NCBI GenBank assembly: GCA_025917655.1
Contig: CP084616.1
Coordinates: 682,001 to 746,000, forward strand
DNA: 64,000 nt
Direction of reading: 5' to 3'
Source of the DNA: Chlorella sorokiniana
Taxonomy: Eukaryota > Chlorophyta > Trebouxiophyceae > Chlorellales > Chlorellaceae
Under the pieces are notes generated by a model, which ran no database searches, was not told the DNA's origin, and saw only the letters and a list, made by a program, of their open reading frames with translations. Positions 46,736 to 58,275 of the stretch are shown one piece after another (position 1 is the stretch's first letter; each line of letters opens with the position of its first letter). The translations under genes and the position numbers were made by a program.

Positions 46736-48760
46736 ATGCCGACCGGCGCTTTCAGGCACACACACACCGCCTGCCACCTGCCTGCCGCCATCAGCTTGCT
46801 GCGCACAAACTTCTGGTCGATTTCTTGGCCTGGTGCAGGGCTCTTTGTGGGCCCCTTGTCCAGCTTGGACCATGCCCAGGAAATGAGAATCACTCATATT
46901 GTGGTGGGTTGTCATAGCTGCAGCAGCGTGCGGCTTCCGGCACGCGACGGCACGCCGCACCAACCTCCCCCGCCGCGTGCCTCCGCCGCCTGCAGAGCGC
47001 AGTCAACCAGCCCGGTTTTCTGCAGCACGCCGCGTTGGAGGGCGGCAGCGGCACCTGGTGGACGTGGAAGATTCCGAGGACGCCAACCTGCTGCAGCAGC
47101 TGCCCGCCGCCGTCGCCTTTGTGTGCGGAGCGCTGGGCTGGCCGCTGGTGGGAGGCGCGCGCTGCGCGAGGCCCCCGCCTCCACCCCAGGCCCCGCAACC
47201 GCAAGGGTGCTGATTCACTGCGCCCAGGGCGTGTCCCGCTCCGCGGCGGTGGCTGCGGCCTGCCTGATGGCGCGTGCCGCGGCGGCGGGCGGCGCCGACC
47301 TCGATCCGACGAAGGCGCTGGCGGCGCTGCGCCTGGGCTGGCCCGCTGCCGCGCCCAACCCCGGCTTCCTGCAGCAGCTGGAGCTGTTCCACGCCATGGG
47401 GTGCCGCCTCCTGGAGTCTTACGTGCCCTACAAGCGCTTCCTGCTGCGCCAGGTGGCCGCGCGGTGGCACAGCGCAAGCAGCAGCCTGGCTTGCAGGCAG
47501 CGCGTTTGATGAGGGCCCCGGCCCTGGGCGCCTAACCATTACAGCGCATTCAATCATTCGGTTGGCGCCCCTGGTCCTGCAGGCAGCGCAGCGGTACCAG
47601 GAGCAGGGCTGCCTGGACGCAGCGGCGCTGCCGCAGCCGGAGGAGGCGGCGGTGGGGGCGCCGCCGCCGACGCCGCGACGCTCTTCCGATGCCGCAAGTG
47701 CCGGGCGCTGGTGGCCACGGCGCACAACGTGGTGGAGGTGGAGCAGGTGTGCATGCTGTGGGGCGGTACATCAGAGGTGGTACATTACTGGGGGATTAGG
47801 GTCGACCTGCAAAGCACAGCGCCGCTCTTGTTCTCATCCTCCGACCAGCCTGGTTCGCCTGGTCTGCTCCCAATCCCAATGCCCATGCGGTTGGCCCGCG
47901 CTGCCGCCAGCGCTGCCTGGCACGCCGGCCTGGAGCCTGGCGCCTTTGTCAATGAGCCACCCAGGGCTGCCGCAGCCTCGGTTGCGTTGCCCGAGCCTTG
48001 GCCAGCCCCAGCCTGCTTGCTGCGGCAGCGGGCTGCTGCCTTGGACAGCTTTAAACATGTGTGGCCGCGCAGGATGCTGCGCCTGCACTGGGGGAGGTCG
48101 CAGAGTTTGATGCCAAGGGGCCAACCAGCTCCTCATGCCCTGCACTCGGGCTCCTTCTCCCGTGCAGGGCCCCGGGGCAGCAGCGTTCAGCTGGCGCAAG
48201 CGCGACAGGCAGCAGCGGCAGGCACCCGACAGCGGCGGCGGCGGGGACGGCAGCCTGTTCGTGGAGCCGCTGCGCTGGATGTGCGAGGGCGGGGCCGGCG
48301 GCGGCGTGGCGGCGGCAGACACCGTTGCCGGGGGCGCTGTGCAGGGCAAGCTGTACTGCCCCAGGTGCGGCGCCCGCCTCGGCTCCTTCAACTGGTCTGG
48401 CACGCAGAGCAGCAGCGGCGCCTGGGTCACTCCAGCCTTCCAGGTGGGCTTAAGTGGGTGCTGCAGGAGGCAGTAGCAGCCGCCGTGCAAGGCGCGGCAC
48501 TGCAGCGGAGTGTCCCCTGCGCCGCTCGCCCGCGACTGCTTGCCTGTGCCTGGGTGCACAAGCCCGAGGTGTTTGCACCAGCCGGTCCGGAGAGTGCAAC
48601 CTCGTCCGGAGAGCGCAGCCTCGTCTTGCTGCGCACCCACATCACCTGCTCCCCCGGCCCGCAGCTGCACCTGGCCAAGCTGGATGCCGTGGACCCGCGG
48701 CCCCCAACAGCCCTCGCCGCCATCCGGCAGCCCCGCACGCTGAGCGTGCCGCCGACCCTG
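46736..48760 (+). CDS. Dual-specificity phosphatase, YVH1/DUSP12 type
   Basis: This is a protein-tyrosine-phosphatase-fold enzyme with a C-terminal zinc-binding domain; YVH1 also works in 60S ribosome maturation. The first secure exon (46839-46904) reads LFVGPLSSLDHAQEMRITHI. Next are HLVDVEDSEDANLLQQLPAA (about 47054-47130) and the catalytic loop VLIHCAQGVSRSAAVAAACL (47208-47268, HCxxGxxRS), followed by NPGFLQQLELFHAMGCRL. The zinc domain has FRCRKCRALVA (47680-47720) and SLFVEPLRWM, KLYCPRCGARLGSFNWSGTQ and SGAWVTPAFQ (48252-48441), matching DUSP12. A last block LHLAKLDAVDPRPPTALAAI (from 48664) merges into an Ala-rich stretch and the next domain without a clear end. The start codon is uncertain; 46736 is a guess. 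Frame changes occur near 47650. Confidence 0.8.
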
Positions 48761-50787
48761 CCGCTGCGGCGCCGCCAGCAGACCCAGGCGTGGCGGCTGC
48801 CGCTGCGCAGCTGGCCGCCGCCACGCTGGCACCCGAGGCGTCGGCAGACGCCGCTGGCGCAGCCGGTCCAGGCAGCGGCGCTCCTGCTGCTACCGCTGGA
48901 GGCTGCGGCGGCACCGTTGGAGCTGGCAGCGGCAGGTTGTTCTTCCGGTACCTGGTCCTGGACTGCGATGGGGTGCTGGTGGACTCGGAGCGAGCCTCCT
49001 GCGGGCGCTGCGCCGCGCCATACTGCAGGTGGGCGCTGGTGGGGTGCCTCGTCAACGTCAGGATAGAGCCTGCTTGAAGCTTGCCATGCAAGATGGAAAG
49101 AGCGCGCGCGCGCAATCGTGTGTGTGTGTGTGTGTGTAGTGCGTGTGTTAGCGTGTGTGTGTATGGTGGGGGATGGGGGGTGGGGGCGGGAGTACACAGC
49201 AGCCTGGAGCAGCGGTTGCAGCAGCAGAAGGCCCGGTGGTATTTGTAGCCGCTCCTTGACGCCAGCCGGCGGGCAGGCAGAGCAGCCTCCGCGCAAGCAG
49301 CTCGCGAGCCCGACCAGAGCCTGCGCCCGCCGCCCTGCCTGCCCGCAGGTCACAGGCTTTGACATCCCGCACGCCTTTCCGGCCGACTTCCAGCCCGTGT
49401 TCGGCATGGACGTGCGGTCGTGTGTGGAATACTACCAGCTCCGCTTCGGCAGGCGAGCAGGGCTTCCCACATCCTTTGCCCGCCTGGTTCCTGCCTGCCT
49501 TGCTGCCTGGCTGGTTGGTGCTGCCAACAAGGAGTGGGTGGAGTCTTTCATGGGTGTGGGGGCGGCAAGCCACCCGCGCCGTCGTCTCCCTGCCTGCGCC
49601 CCCTGCCCCTCCTCCGCCCCGCCGCAACTGACGCCTCGCCGAGGGGCGCCTGTGCCCGCCCGCAGGGAGGATTGGGGGACGCGGGCGAGGTGGCGGCGGC
49701 GGTGGCGGCGGCCAAGGAGCCTCTGTACCAGGAGCTGACGGCGGGCGGCATCGCGCCCTTCCCGGGCGTGCCTCAGCTGGTGGCGCAGGTGCGGCTTCTG
49801 CCTCGCAAAGGGGGGCCAGGGTGACAAGGAAGCAAGCGGGAAGTGTGCCAACGGCGCTGCCGCCGCGTGGCGTGCTCAGCCTGGCGCCTGCCCGCCGTCG
49901 CTGCCCCCAGCCGGCCCTTTGCTCCCTCCCACGGCACGCGCTGCCTGCAGGCGCGAGCGCTGGGCTGGGGCGTGGCTGTGGCCAGCAGCGGCAGCCCCGA
50001 GAAGATTGCGCACAACCTGGGCAGCAGCGGGCTGGCCCACCTCTTCCCGACCGCCACCTGGTGCGTGAGGGATGTGTGTCGGGATGCGTTCGTCGGCGTG
50101 CCGCACAAGGGAGGGAGGGAGGGAGGCTGGTGCGTCTCGTTGTGAAGAGTGTTTGTTCAGCCAGGCAGGGAAGGAAGGGTCGCAGGGCGTGGGGGCGACG
50201 CTGCTTGCGGCTGCAGCGGCAGCCTCACGTTGCGCGTCTGTCCCTCACCTCTGCTGCCGCCCACCCTATGGGCCACGCCAGGTCGTCAGCGCAAAGCACG
50301 TCGCGCGCGGCAAGCCTGCCCCAGACGTGTACCTGGAAGCGCTCCGACGGCTGGGGGCCACTGATCCCGCCAGAGCGCTTGTAGTGGAGGACGCGGGTGA
50401 GGGGCGCCGGAGGTGCTGTCGGAGGGGCAGGCTGCTGGGGGTCACAAGCTCGGGTGGCAAGCGCAACCTGCGTCGCGACCCCGCCGTGCATCGGCACACC
50501 TGCAACGCCGACCTCTGGCAGCCGCCCACAGAGCAGGTTGCTGTTGCTGAGCCTCTCCAGCTGTCTGCGCTTTGTCCTCTTGCGCTTCAAGCCTAAGCTA
50601 TGCCCAGCCACCTCCGCTCTTTGTGCCGCCTGCAGCGAATGGGCTGAAGGCGGCCAAGGCGGCGGGGTGTTTCGCCGTGGCGGTGGCCACATCCCTGCCG
50701 GCCAGCATGCTGGAGGAGCACGCCGATTTTGTGGTGCAGCAGCTGCAAGATCTGGACCTGGCAGCAGTACAGCCCAAGCAGGCATGA
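48761..50787 (+). CDS. HAD-superfamily phosphatase (CbbY/PGP-like), possibly fused to preceding gene
   Basis: This is a haloacid-dehalogenase hydrolase that uses an Asp nucleophile to remove phosphate; its substrate is unknown. Motif I is RYLVLDCDGVLVDSERASC (48947-49003). A cap-like segment follows: GFDIPHAFPADFQPVFGMDV (about 49354-49415) and GGIAPFPGVPQLVAQ (49745-49788). Motif II is GWGVAVASSGSPEKIAHNLG (49963-50020). Motif III is the Lys in HVARGKPAPDVYLEALRRLG (50295-50355), and motif IV follows in ARALVVEDAG (50371-50397). The last exon reads NGLKAAKAAGCFAVAVATSL and ends VQPKQA with TGA at 50785-50787. No in-frame ATG lies between the YVH1 block and motif I, which share one exon (acceptor about 48663, donor about 49027), so the domain may be the C-terminal half of a two-phosphatase protein. 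Confidence 0.82.
49118..49190 (+). repeat. TG microsatellite and G-rich intron start
   Basis: About eleven TG units, then interrupted TG and a GGGGGATGGGGGGTGGGGGCGGG stretch, in the intron after the HAD motif I exon. It is intronic and G-quadruplex-prone. Confidence 0.65.
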
Positions 50788-51196
50788 GGAGGGAGCCCAG
50801 CGCCTGAACATGCACCAGCCTGCGTGGCGCCGGCGCCATGCCGCCCCTGGCCAGGAACGAGAGCCGTGGGGTATCGGGCCGCTGCCGTCACCCTTTCGCC
50901 CTGATCCTTCCTGCAAACGCCTTGCAAACGACGCACCCTGCTGTTTGTGTGGCTTTCCGGGGTGAACCCCGAATGTACTGCCTGCCGCCAGCTCGCTCTT
51001 GTAACACAAGAAGACTGGGATTTTGCGGCTTGTCCACATGCTTTCGGCTACTATCGGCCTCGCCCAACATCGTGCACATTTTGCCCCCAGTACAACCTCT
51101 GCTATTGTCGAGCTTCCGCCTGATTCGCCCAATGTCGGACGCCCCTGCCGCTTGCATGCCTTTCTTGTGACAGATTAATCATCAAAAGTTTAAGAC
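50788..51196. other. Intergenic between tandem plus-strand genes
   Basis: This is the 3' flank of the HAD gene, with a TGTAA element, and the promoter of receptor-like kinase A. It is AT-richer near 51000-51190. No other feature was seen. Confidence 0.4.
51000..51004 (+). terminator. TGTAA poly(A) signal candidate
   Basis: TGTAA is 213 nt past the HAD phosphatase stop. Confidence 0.4.
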
Positions 51197-54100
51197 ATGC
51201 CCTGGTTTCGGCTTCTCCATGTTCGAAACCAAAAGTCTTCGTTGGCCGCCCTGACGCTGCTCTTGGCGGTTGCAGGACCTCTGGGATGCTATGCAGGACG
51301 CAGAGTGAGTCGAAAAACTTGTACGTGCCTGCACTGGGCAAAGCGCACAGACAAAGCACCTCCCTCCTGGGTTTCGGCCAACCTACTGGCTTTCATACAG
51401 GCTTTCAGCAGGGGGAGCCTCTTCTGAGATTGTGAATTTTCTGGCTACAGTCCAGGGCCAGGCCCCAGTTCAAGTGCCGTGCCGCCTCGCCCGCCTGCCG
51501 CACCCCTCGCAAGCGCCACCAGCCGCCCCTGCTGCCTTGCCGCAGTCAGCGGAGCGCCTGCGCGTCACCACGCCGCTTGGCTTGCTTCCTGCGCAGGTGG
51601 AGGTGCACAGCGTCGCCGAGATGCGCGCTGCATTGAATGACACGAGCGTGGACCACGTTTACATCGTGCCGGGGGCAGTACAACTTCACGGTCGAAGAGT
51701 TCCCGCCAGACTCGGTGTACATCCGGGGCCGCAACGTCACGCTGGAGGGCGGCGGGCCCGGCCTGCTTCGCATGGATGTGAGCTGGCGCCTGCCGGCCAC
51801 TCCTGGCGGGTGTCGCGGACGGTTGCGGGGCGGCTGCATGGCGACGGCACGGCGGCGGCAGCGCATCTGTGTGGTTCTGCGGGAGCCAGGCCAGGCCGAG
51901 GGGCTGCCTGGGTTGCGCAGGCGGGGCGGGGCCAACAAGCCGCCGCCCGCTGTCCTCCGCCCCTGTCTGCGCAGATGAACCAGATCACCACCCAGGTCTG
52001 GGTCCTGGACGGCGGCAACCTGACGCAGTACAACATCTGGTGGGCCCCCGCGCTGCCGCTGTGCTGGCGAGGCGGGCGGGCTGCACTGGCGAGGCGGGCG
52101 GGTGGGCGGATGGGCGGGCCGCGGCTGTCCTGCCGGCGTCCCGCCCCCTCGCTGAGTGCCACAGGCTCGCCTCTGCCGCTGCGCTTGCAGGGGCGACGAC
52201 TGCTTCGTGACGAAGGCCCCCTACGCGTGCTTTGCCGCCCTGGGGCGTGAGTGCTGGGCGCTGCCGAGGGGGCGCTGCCGAGGGGCCGCTGCCTGCATCT
52301 GCCGCATCTCGCTGTAGAGCCCCGCCTGCCGGGCCCCTGCCCCTCCGCCCCGTCCGCGCGCTGCTGGCCCTGCCCTCCCCCTTTCCGCGTGCCAAATGCC
52401 AGCGCATGTGCCCGCTGCCTTCCTTTCTTTCCCGACCATTCCGTCACTGGACCCCCCCCACACACACCCACTTTCCTCCTCCAGCCGGCGGCTGGCTGGG
52501 CAACTACGGCGGCGAGATCAGCGACGCGACGTGCACCGACGTGCAGCACTCGGTGCCCATCTCCACCTGCCTCATGTTCTACAAGTTCACCACCTTCCTG
52601 CGGGGCGGCTACCACGTGCAGCACCTGAGCGAGCGGTGGGCGGCGGCTTTGGCGGCGGGGTGCAGCCCGGCAGGGGCGGCGGTGCAGCCGCCGGGAAGGG
52701 TCCCTTGATGCAGCCACAGCCTGGGGCCTCCATGGGCTCAGCCAGTGGGGTGCCTTGCAGGCCTCTCGTCTGGCCGCCCCCTGACCCCAGCACCCCTCTT
52801 CCCGACGCGCCGTTCGGCCCCGCAGGCAAGTGGTACTGCAGGACACCGGGTGGCTGCTCCAGCCTGACATCAAGGGCCGCAGCCGGCTGATGAACGTGAC
52901 GCTGTCCTGCACCGGCAACCTCACGCACCCGCTGCCGCCGGGTGGGCGCCGCGCGGCGGCCGCACCGCACGACTCTCCACCAGTCACGCCGCTTGCTTGG
53001 TCCTTGCAGCCGTGCTGCTGAGCCTGGGTGGGCCGGTCCTGTGGGTGGCCGTTGGGCGCTGTCCTGAAGCAACCCCACTGCTTCCAGCGCAACGCGACTC
53101 CCTGCCACCCCGTCACGCGCAGACACGCGGCTGCTGGTGCTGCCGGTGTGGCAGCAGGGCTTGCTGCTGGTGGGCGGCCTGCTGCTGCTGGCGCTGGTGG
53201 CGGGGGTGGGCTGGTGCTGGCACCGCTCAGGTGGGGCTCCCGCGCACAGCTGCTTGCAAGAAGCAGCGCCGCCGCCGGAGCAGCTTGACGCCTGCCGATC
53301 CAGCCGGGCGCCCTGCTGCCGCACCGCTCATCGCGTGTGTGGCATGCGCCGGCTGTGCTGATGGTTGCCATGGCTGTGCAGCCGCTGGCCAGCGGCGCGT
53401 CACGGCCTCAATCTGACGGCGATGCTCCTTCCTGCCTTGCCCCCGCCCCCCCCTTCCACACAGCCCGTGATTCGCAGCTGCCTGAGCACCGCATCGCCGA
53501 GGCTCGTGGCTTCATTCTCGAGGAGCCGCTGGGCTCGGGACACTTTGGGCGGGTGTACCGCGGGCGGGACAAGCGCACCGGGCAGGTGAGAGTGGGTGGG
53601 TGGAAGGGTGGACGGCGTAAGGGGGAGGGGGCCGCGCCGAGGGGGGGGGGGGGGGGGGGGCGCGCGCAGGCGACCATCACCCGCCACCGCTGTGCCAAAG
53701 CATACGCCAGCTTGACCCCCAACCCCCCTCCACCCCACCCCACCCCCATCGCCTCCCCCTTAACTCGCAGCTGGTGGCGGTGAAGGTGATTGACCTGCTG
53801 CCCAGCCAGCAGCGGCAGCTGGCGCTGGCGTGCCGCGAGTGCTGCATGATGGCGGGTGTGCAGCACGAGTGCATCGTGCGGGTGGCCACCTTTTACGCGG
53901 CGGAGGTGCAGCAACGGCAGCGCATCGTGGAGCCGATGTGAGGGGTGGGGGTTCAAGGGGTTGGTGTGTGGTGATGGGGGATTCTAGGGATCGGGCGATG
54001 TGTGTGTGTGGGGAGGGGGCGGAAGGGGTCCAGGCAGTGGGGTGGGGTGTGGGTTACGAGGGTTGGGGGCGGCACTGCTTCAATGCTTCATCTTGGCCAC

Positions 54101-56213
54101 TGGCGACGTGCGGCTGAGCGCATTGAGTGGCGCCACGCCACGCATGCCCTGTATGCTGTACCGCAGCCCGGGGGTGCAGTACGTGGAACTCGGCTTCAAC
54201 GTGGCTTCCATCGTGGGCGGCGGCACGGCGGCGGCGAGCGCCGCGCCGTTCCCGGGCCTGCACGCCACGGGCGTCGGCGGCTCGACGGCGGACGAGCAGT
54301 CGGTCGGCGGCGGCGGGACGGGCTCGTCTGGCGAGGGCATGGAAGGCGTGCTCTCCACGCAGGCACGCTGCGCTGCGCTGCGCTGCGCACGCTGCAGCAG
54401 CGCATCCAGCTGCGCATGCAGCAGCCGCAGCCGCTCCCGCCCCGCTGGCTCACCCAGAGCTGCCTGGCCTGGGCGTCGGCTGGGCAGCGGTGTGTGCGTC
54501 GTGAGGCCCGACGCTGCCCCCCCCGCCCTCTGCCGCTGCTGGGTGCAGGTGCAGCTGGTAATGCAGTATTGCGATCTTGGCACCCTGGACAGGGCTGTCA
54601 AGGAAGGCGCCTTCCATGACCCCACAACCGGGCTCCCGCGGCTGGTGAGGCCTCGCAAGCGGCTGTGGTGCCGCGCCGGCACCGCCCGCTGCACCAGCGC
54701 TGCCCTGTCGATCCCGCCCACTCCGGGCCCACTGGCCCCGACGCTTCGGTCACCGGCTGGCTGGCAGGGGTGCCGCCGCGCCGCGCAGCGACTTCCGCAG
54801 TCCTGCAAACGCTGCCCTTTACCTCCACCGCACCCATCCCCCACCGCCACCATCCCCACCCACCGCCCCCATCCCCCCACTGCCCCCACTCCCCCCCCGC
54901 CCCAGCGCCACGTGCTGGCAACAGCGCTGGAGGTGGCTCGCGGGCTGCAGTACCTGCACGCCCCCGAGCGCCGCATGGTCCACCGCGACCTCTCCGCCAG
55001 CAACGTGCTGCTCACCACGGCCGGCGGCGACGAGCGCGGCTTCCGCGCCCTGCTCTCCGACTTTGGTGCGGCGGCGGCAGGGCTGGGACGATGCCTGTGG
55101 GGGGCTGCGCTTCCGCGGAGGCAGCGGGCAGCATCCTGCCAATGGGAAGCGGTGCCGTTTGCAGCGGGTGCAGAGTGGCGTGCGGGGCTGTGCCCAGCAC
55201 TGCATGTGGGCTGCTTCTTGCTATTTTTCACAGGACTGACGACATCCTTGGCCAATGAGGCCACTCACAAGACGAGCGAGGTCAAGGGCACACTCAGGCA
55301 AGCAGCGAGCGGCGCTCCTCGGCAGGGTTATGGCCGGCGGCGGCTCGGGTCTTGCTTGGCGGCTTGGTTGGGCTGCTGCTTAACGCATCTTGCTGGATCG
55401 CTTGCTGGGTCGCTTGCTGGGTCGCTTGCTTCAACGCTGGGCCACGCCTCCCCTGCCCCTTGCCCCCGGCAAGCAGCTACATGAGCCCCGAGATGTTCAT
55501 CCACGATAGCGTCTCCCCGCGCTCGACATCTACTCGCTGGGAATCATAAGTAGGTGGCGGCGGCGCTGCTCTAGCACTCTACGTCGTCGGCCGTGGGTGG
55601 TCAGGCGCCGCCAGCCGCGGTGCCATCCGCAGTAGTGCCCCCTGCTGCTGCCGCCCAGCCCTTGCACATCCGTACCGCGCGTTTCCGCTGTTCCGCCGCT
55701 GCAGTTCACTTGATGTATGCTGGCAGGGACCCGTACGCCGGCCAGGGTCCCGCCGCGATCATCTTGTCCAAGGCACGCCCCTCTGCACATGCCGCCGCCG
55801 GCTCCCACGGCTACGCCGCCGTGATGCGTCAGCCTAGCCTGCACTGCTGCTGCCCCTGCTGCTGCCACGTGCGCCCCTGCACAGCTGGTGCTGGCGCCGC
55901 CGCCCGTGCGTCCCTGCTGTGCAGGTGCAGGCCGCCGAGAACCCTCGAGAGGGTGGGCTGCTGCCGCAGCTGGAGGGGTGCCCCCCGCCTTCCAGCAGCT
56001 CGTGTGGGACTGCACCCACCCCACGCGCCACTTGAGGTGAGGAGGCGACGGCGGGCGCGCCCCAGCCGGCCTGCGTCAATGCGGGGCTGCCTGCCTGGGC
56101 CCCTCGGCCAGCCTCGTGAACCCTTCGGGTGCTGCCCCGCCCGGCCGCCTCCAACCGCAGGCCCAGCGCGACCGAGGTGGTGCAGCGGGTGCAGGCCCTG
56201 CTGGCCGCCCTGT
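51197..56213 (+). CDS. Receptor-like kinase A: beta-helix-like ectodomain, TM segment, kinase domain
   Basis: Exon 1 (51197-51304) encodes a signal peptide (SSLAALTLLLAVAGPLGCYA). The ectodomain reads HSVAEMRAALNDTSVDHVYI and RGRNVTLEGGGPGLLRMD (51597-51777), TTQVWVLDGGNLTQYNIW (51975-52040), a Cys-containing exon, GGWLGNYGGEISDATCTDVQ (52487-52546) and MNVTLSCTGNLTHPLPPG (about 52890-52941). This suggests a pectate-lyase-like beta-helix. A transmembrane helix follows (GLLLVGGLLLLALVAGVGW, 53158-53215). Kinase motifs: glycine loop LGSGHFGRVY (53530-53559), VAVKVIDLL (Lys, 53772-53798), VQLVMQYCDLGTL, MVHRDLSASNVLL (catalytic loop, 54976-55014), LLSDFG (55050-55067), TSEVKGTLR, SYMSPEMF (55474-55497), and a C-terminal end EVVQRVQALLAAL at 56213. 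Extracellular carbohydrate or wall sensing is inference. Frame changes occur at about 51675 and 55520. Confidence 0.78.
53641..53660 (+). repeat. Run of about 20 G
   Basis: A poly-G run in the kinase A intron after the glycine-loop exon. It is an assembly-error and polymerase-slippage hotspot and G-quadruplex-prone. Confidence 0.8.
54924..55088 (+). repeat. 165-bp tract identical to kinase B (copy 1)
   Basis: Read base by base, this tract equals the reverse complement of 59487-59651 with no difference. It covers the exon with the HRD and DFG motifs from just after its 5' end and runs about 20 nt into the next intron. Identity stops abruptly at both ends. Confidence 0.9.
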
Positions 56214-56596
56214 GACGCCTGCCCCAGCTCCCGAGGCCTGGGGCCGCATCTCGTCCCTTTCTGTTCCTGCCGTCGCTACTGCAATTCACCTCCCCCGCAA
56301 CGAGAGCACGTGCACCGCCGGAGCCCACCGCGCGGCCAAGCCATTTGCAGCCATTCAACCAATTTCGCTGTACCGAATTTTTTTCTTTACGGGCCTGCTG
56401 CCTCTGATGTGCAGTACTTGCTAATCTGCAAGCCCCCCCCCCGCATTACCGCCTCTCCTGCCATCATGCCATGGCTTTTTGGCTCATTCTTTTCCACCGA
56501 CATCCTGCTACCAGCCGCCCCGGTCAAGCTACTCGAAAGGCAGCGGGGAACGCCTTGTGCGAATGTTGCTCCCCAATCAAGCCCCTCTGCAAGCTC
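56214..56596. other. Intergenic between kinase A and nicotinamidase
   Basis: This holds the 3'UTR of kinase A and the promoter of the nicotinamidase gene. An upstream in-frame ATG at 56471 could extend the nicotinamidase N-terminus. A C-run lies at about 56432-56441. Nothing else was identified. Confidence 0.4.
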
Positions 56597-57745
56597 ATGG
56601 AGACCGTGGCCTCCCAGCCTCAGCCGACTCGTGCAGCAGCACAACCTCGTTTCTCTCCAAGCACCGCTCTGCTGATCGTCGACTACCAGAACGACTTTGT
56701 AACGGGCTCCCTGGCCGTTCCAGGGGCGCAGCAGCTCTGCCCTCTCCTCAACCAGCTGACGGCGGCGGCCCGGGCGCCGGCGCCGCTGTGGCTGCCTCCC
56801 AAGACTGGCACCCCCACCACGTCTCCTTTGCCAGCAGCCACGGCAGCAAGCAGCCAGGCGACACGGTGCAGGTGGAGGTCAGCGGGCGCAGCCTCGCCGT
56901 GCGGCTCTTTCCGGAGCACTGCATTGCCGGCACCGCCCGGGCGGAGTTTGCAGGCGGCGGCGCGCTGCTTGCCGCAGCTTATGTGGGCGGCACGCTGCCG
57001 TCACAAAGCTGGTCGGGCTGGCTGTGCCCGGCGAACTTCGCGTTTTATGTGACTTTCGCCGCTGCCCCCGCCTCACCATGGGCTCTGTGCTCCAGCTGGA
57101 CTGGACACCAGACAGATCCAGCATGTGGTGCGCAAGGGCACCCTGCCTAGCTTGGAGGCCTTCAGCGCTTTCCACGACGCTGCCCGCCTCACCAGCACAG
57201 GCACGCCAGGCTCGGCACGTTGCCCTGTTGGTGACGGCTCCGCTGCAGCAGCCTTGGCCACCGCGACGGCAACCCCCCGCCCCCCGCACTCACCACCCGC
57301 ACACACACATGATGCCGTTCGCCCGCAGACCTCTCGGCCTGGCTGCGGCGCGCGGCGTTGCCACCCTCGTTGTGTGCGGCGTGGCGGCGGAGTACTGCGT
57401 GCACGCAAGCCTGCTGGATGCCCTGTCGGAGGGCTTCCACGCAGTGATGCTCACCGACGCAGGTGCCAAAGTGCGCTGCGCGCGCAGGCTAGCGCACGGC
57501 TGCTGTCCTGCCAGTCAGCTACGGGCTGCCGCAAGAAACAGAGCGGCCAGCCTGGGGCGTGCGCACGATCCCCCCCAACCCCCACCCCCACACACACCAC
57601 CGCCGACATCCGACATATTCTCTCCCAATCCGCAGTGGCAGCACTGGATGCCGCCTCCTTCCAGCGTGCGCTGCAAGAGGTTCAGCAGGCGGGCGCTCAG
57701 CTGGCTCCAGCGAGGGAGCTGCTGGCAGCGGCCCCACCGCCGTGA
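56597..57745 (+). CDS. Nicotinamidase (isochorismatase-like hydrolase)
   Basis: This enzyme hydrolyses nicotinamide to nicotinate in NAD salvage. From ATG 56597 the product begins METVASQPQPTRAAAQ. Motifs follow the PNC1 family: ALLIVDYQNDFVTGSLAVPG (catalytic Asp, about 56671-56730), SQDWHPHHVSFASSHG (metal-site Asp-x-His, 56800-56848), LAVRLFPEHCIAGTARAEF (56893-56949), LDTRQIQHVVRKGTLPSLEA (active-site Lys, about 57105-57165), DLSAWL then ARGVATLVVCGVAAEYCVHA with nucleophile Cys (57330-57410), GFHAVMLTDA, and a C-terminal exon ending LLAAAPPP at 57745. The frame changes near 56790. It lies between two inverted receptor-like kinase paralogues with no evident functional link. Confidence 0.85.
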
Positions 57746-58275
57746 CGCGCACACAGGCCGCCTGCGCTCAAGGCAGCGACTACACAAAGCTGCGTGCCGC
57801 CCGTTGGCCAAGCGCGGTGCTAGCTTACAGATCTGGCCGCTCGCTGGCGCAGGCCTGCAGCCGTGGCCTCAATGTGAGCAGCAGGCAGAGATGCCGCTGC
57901 ACGGTGGGAAAAAGGCAAACTGAACGAAATGGACTTGACATGGACAGGCAATGGCAACGAGTAGGGGCTGTGCTGCGTTTGTGAAAACCGGGATACTAGA
58001 TAAGGGATGCGAGCGGAGCGCATTGCAAGGGAGGCAGCGAGGAAGAGGATGGAGCAGGTGTGCACGGCAACAGCTGAAGAATGAAGCTGGTTTTATGGGC
58101 GTGGACAGTATCGAAGACTTAAAAGACAAGAAAAGCAGTGCTGGGAGACACACTCAGTGGAGGGAGACACATTAAGGGCATACGCCCCTTGGGCTCTCAA
58201 GGGGGAGATGGATGGGTGTCGGTGCCAGAAAGAAAGGAAGGTAGGATGGCAGCAGCAGCAGCAGCAGCTGCTGGA
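57746..58275. other. Convergent 3' flanks
   Basis: This lies between the stops of the nicotinamidase and kinase B genes. It is AT-richer from about 57900 to 58170. TTACA at 57825-57829 (TGTAA on the minus strand) could serve kinase B, although it is 450 nt away. A CAG-type run lies at 58249-58271. No gene was found. Confidence 0.4.
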
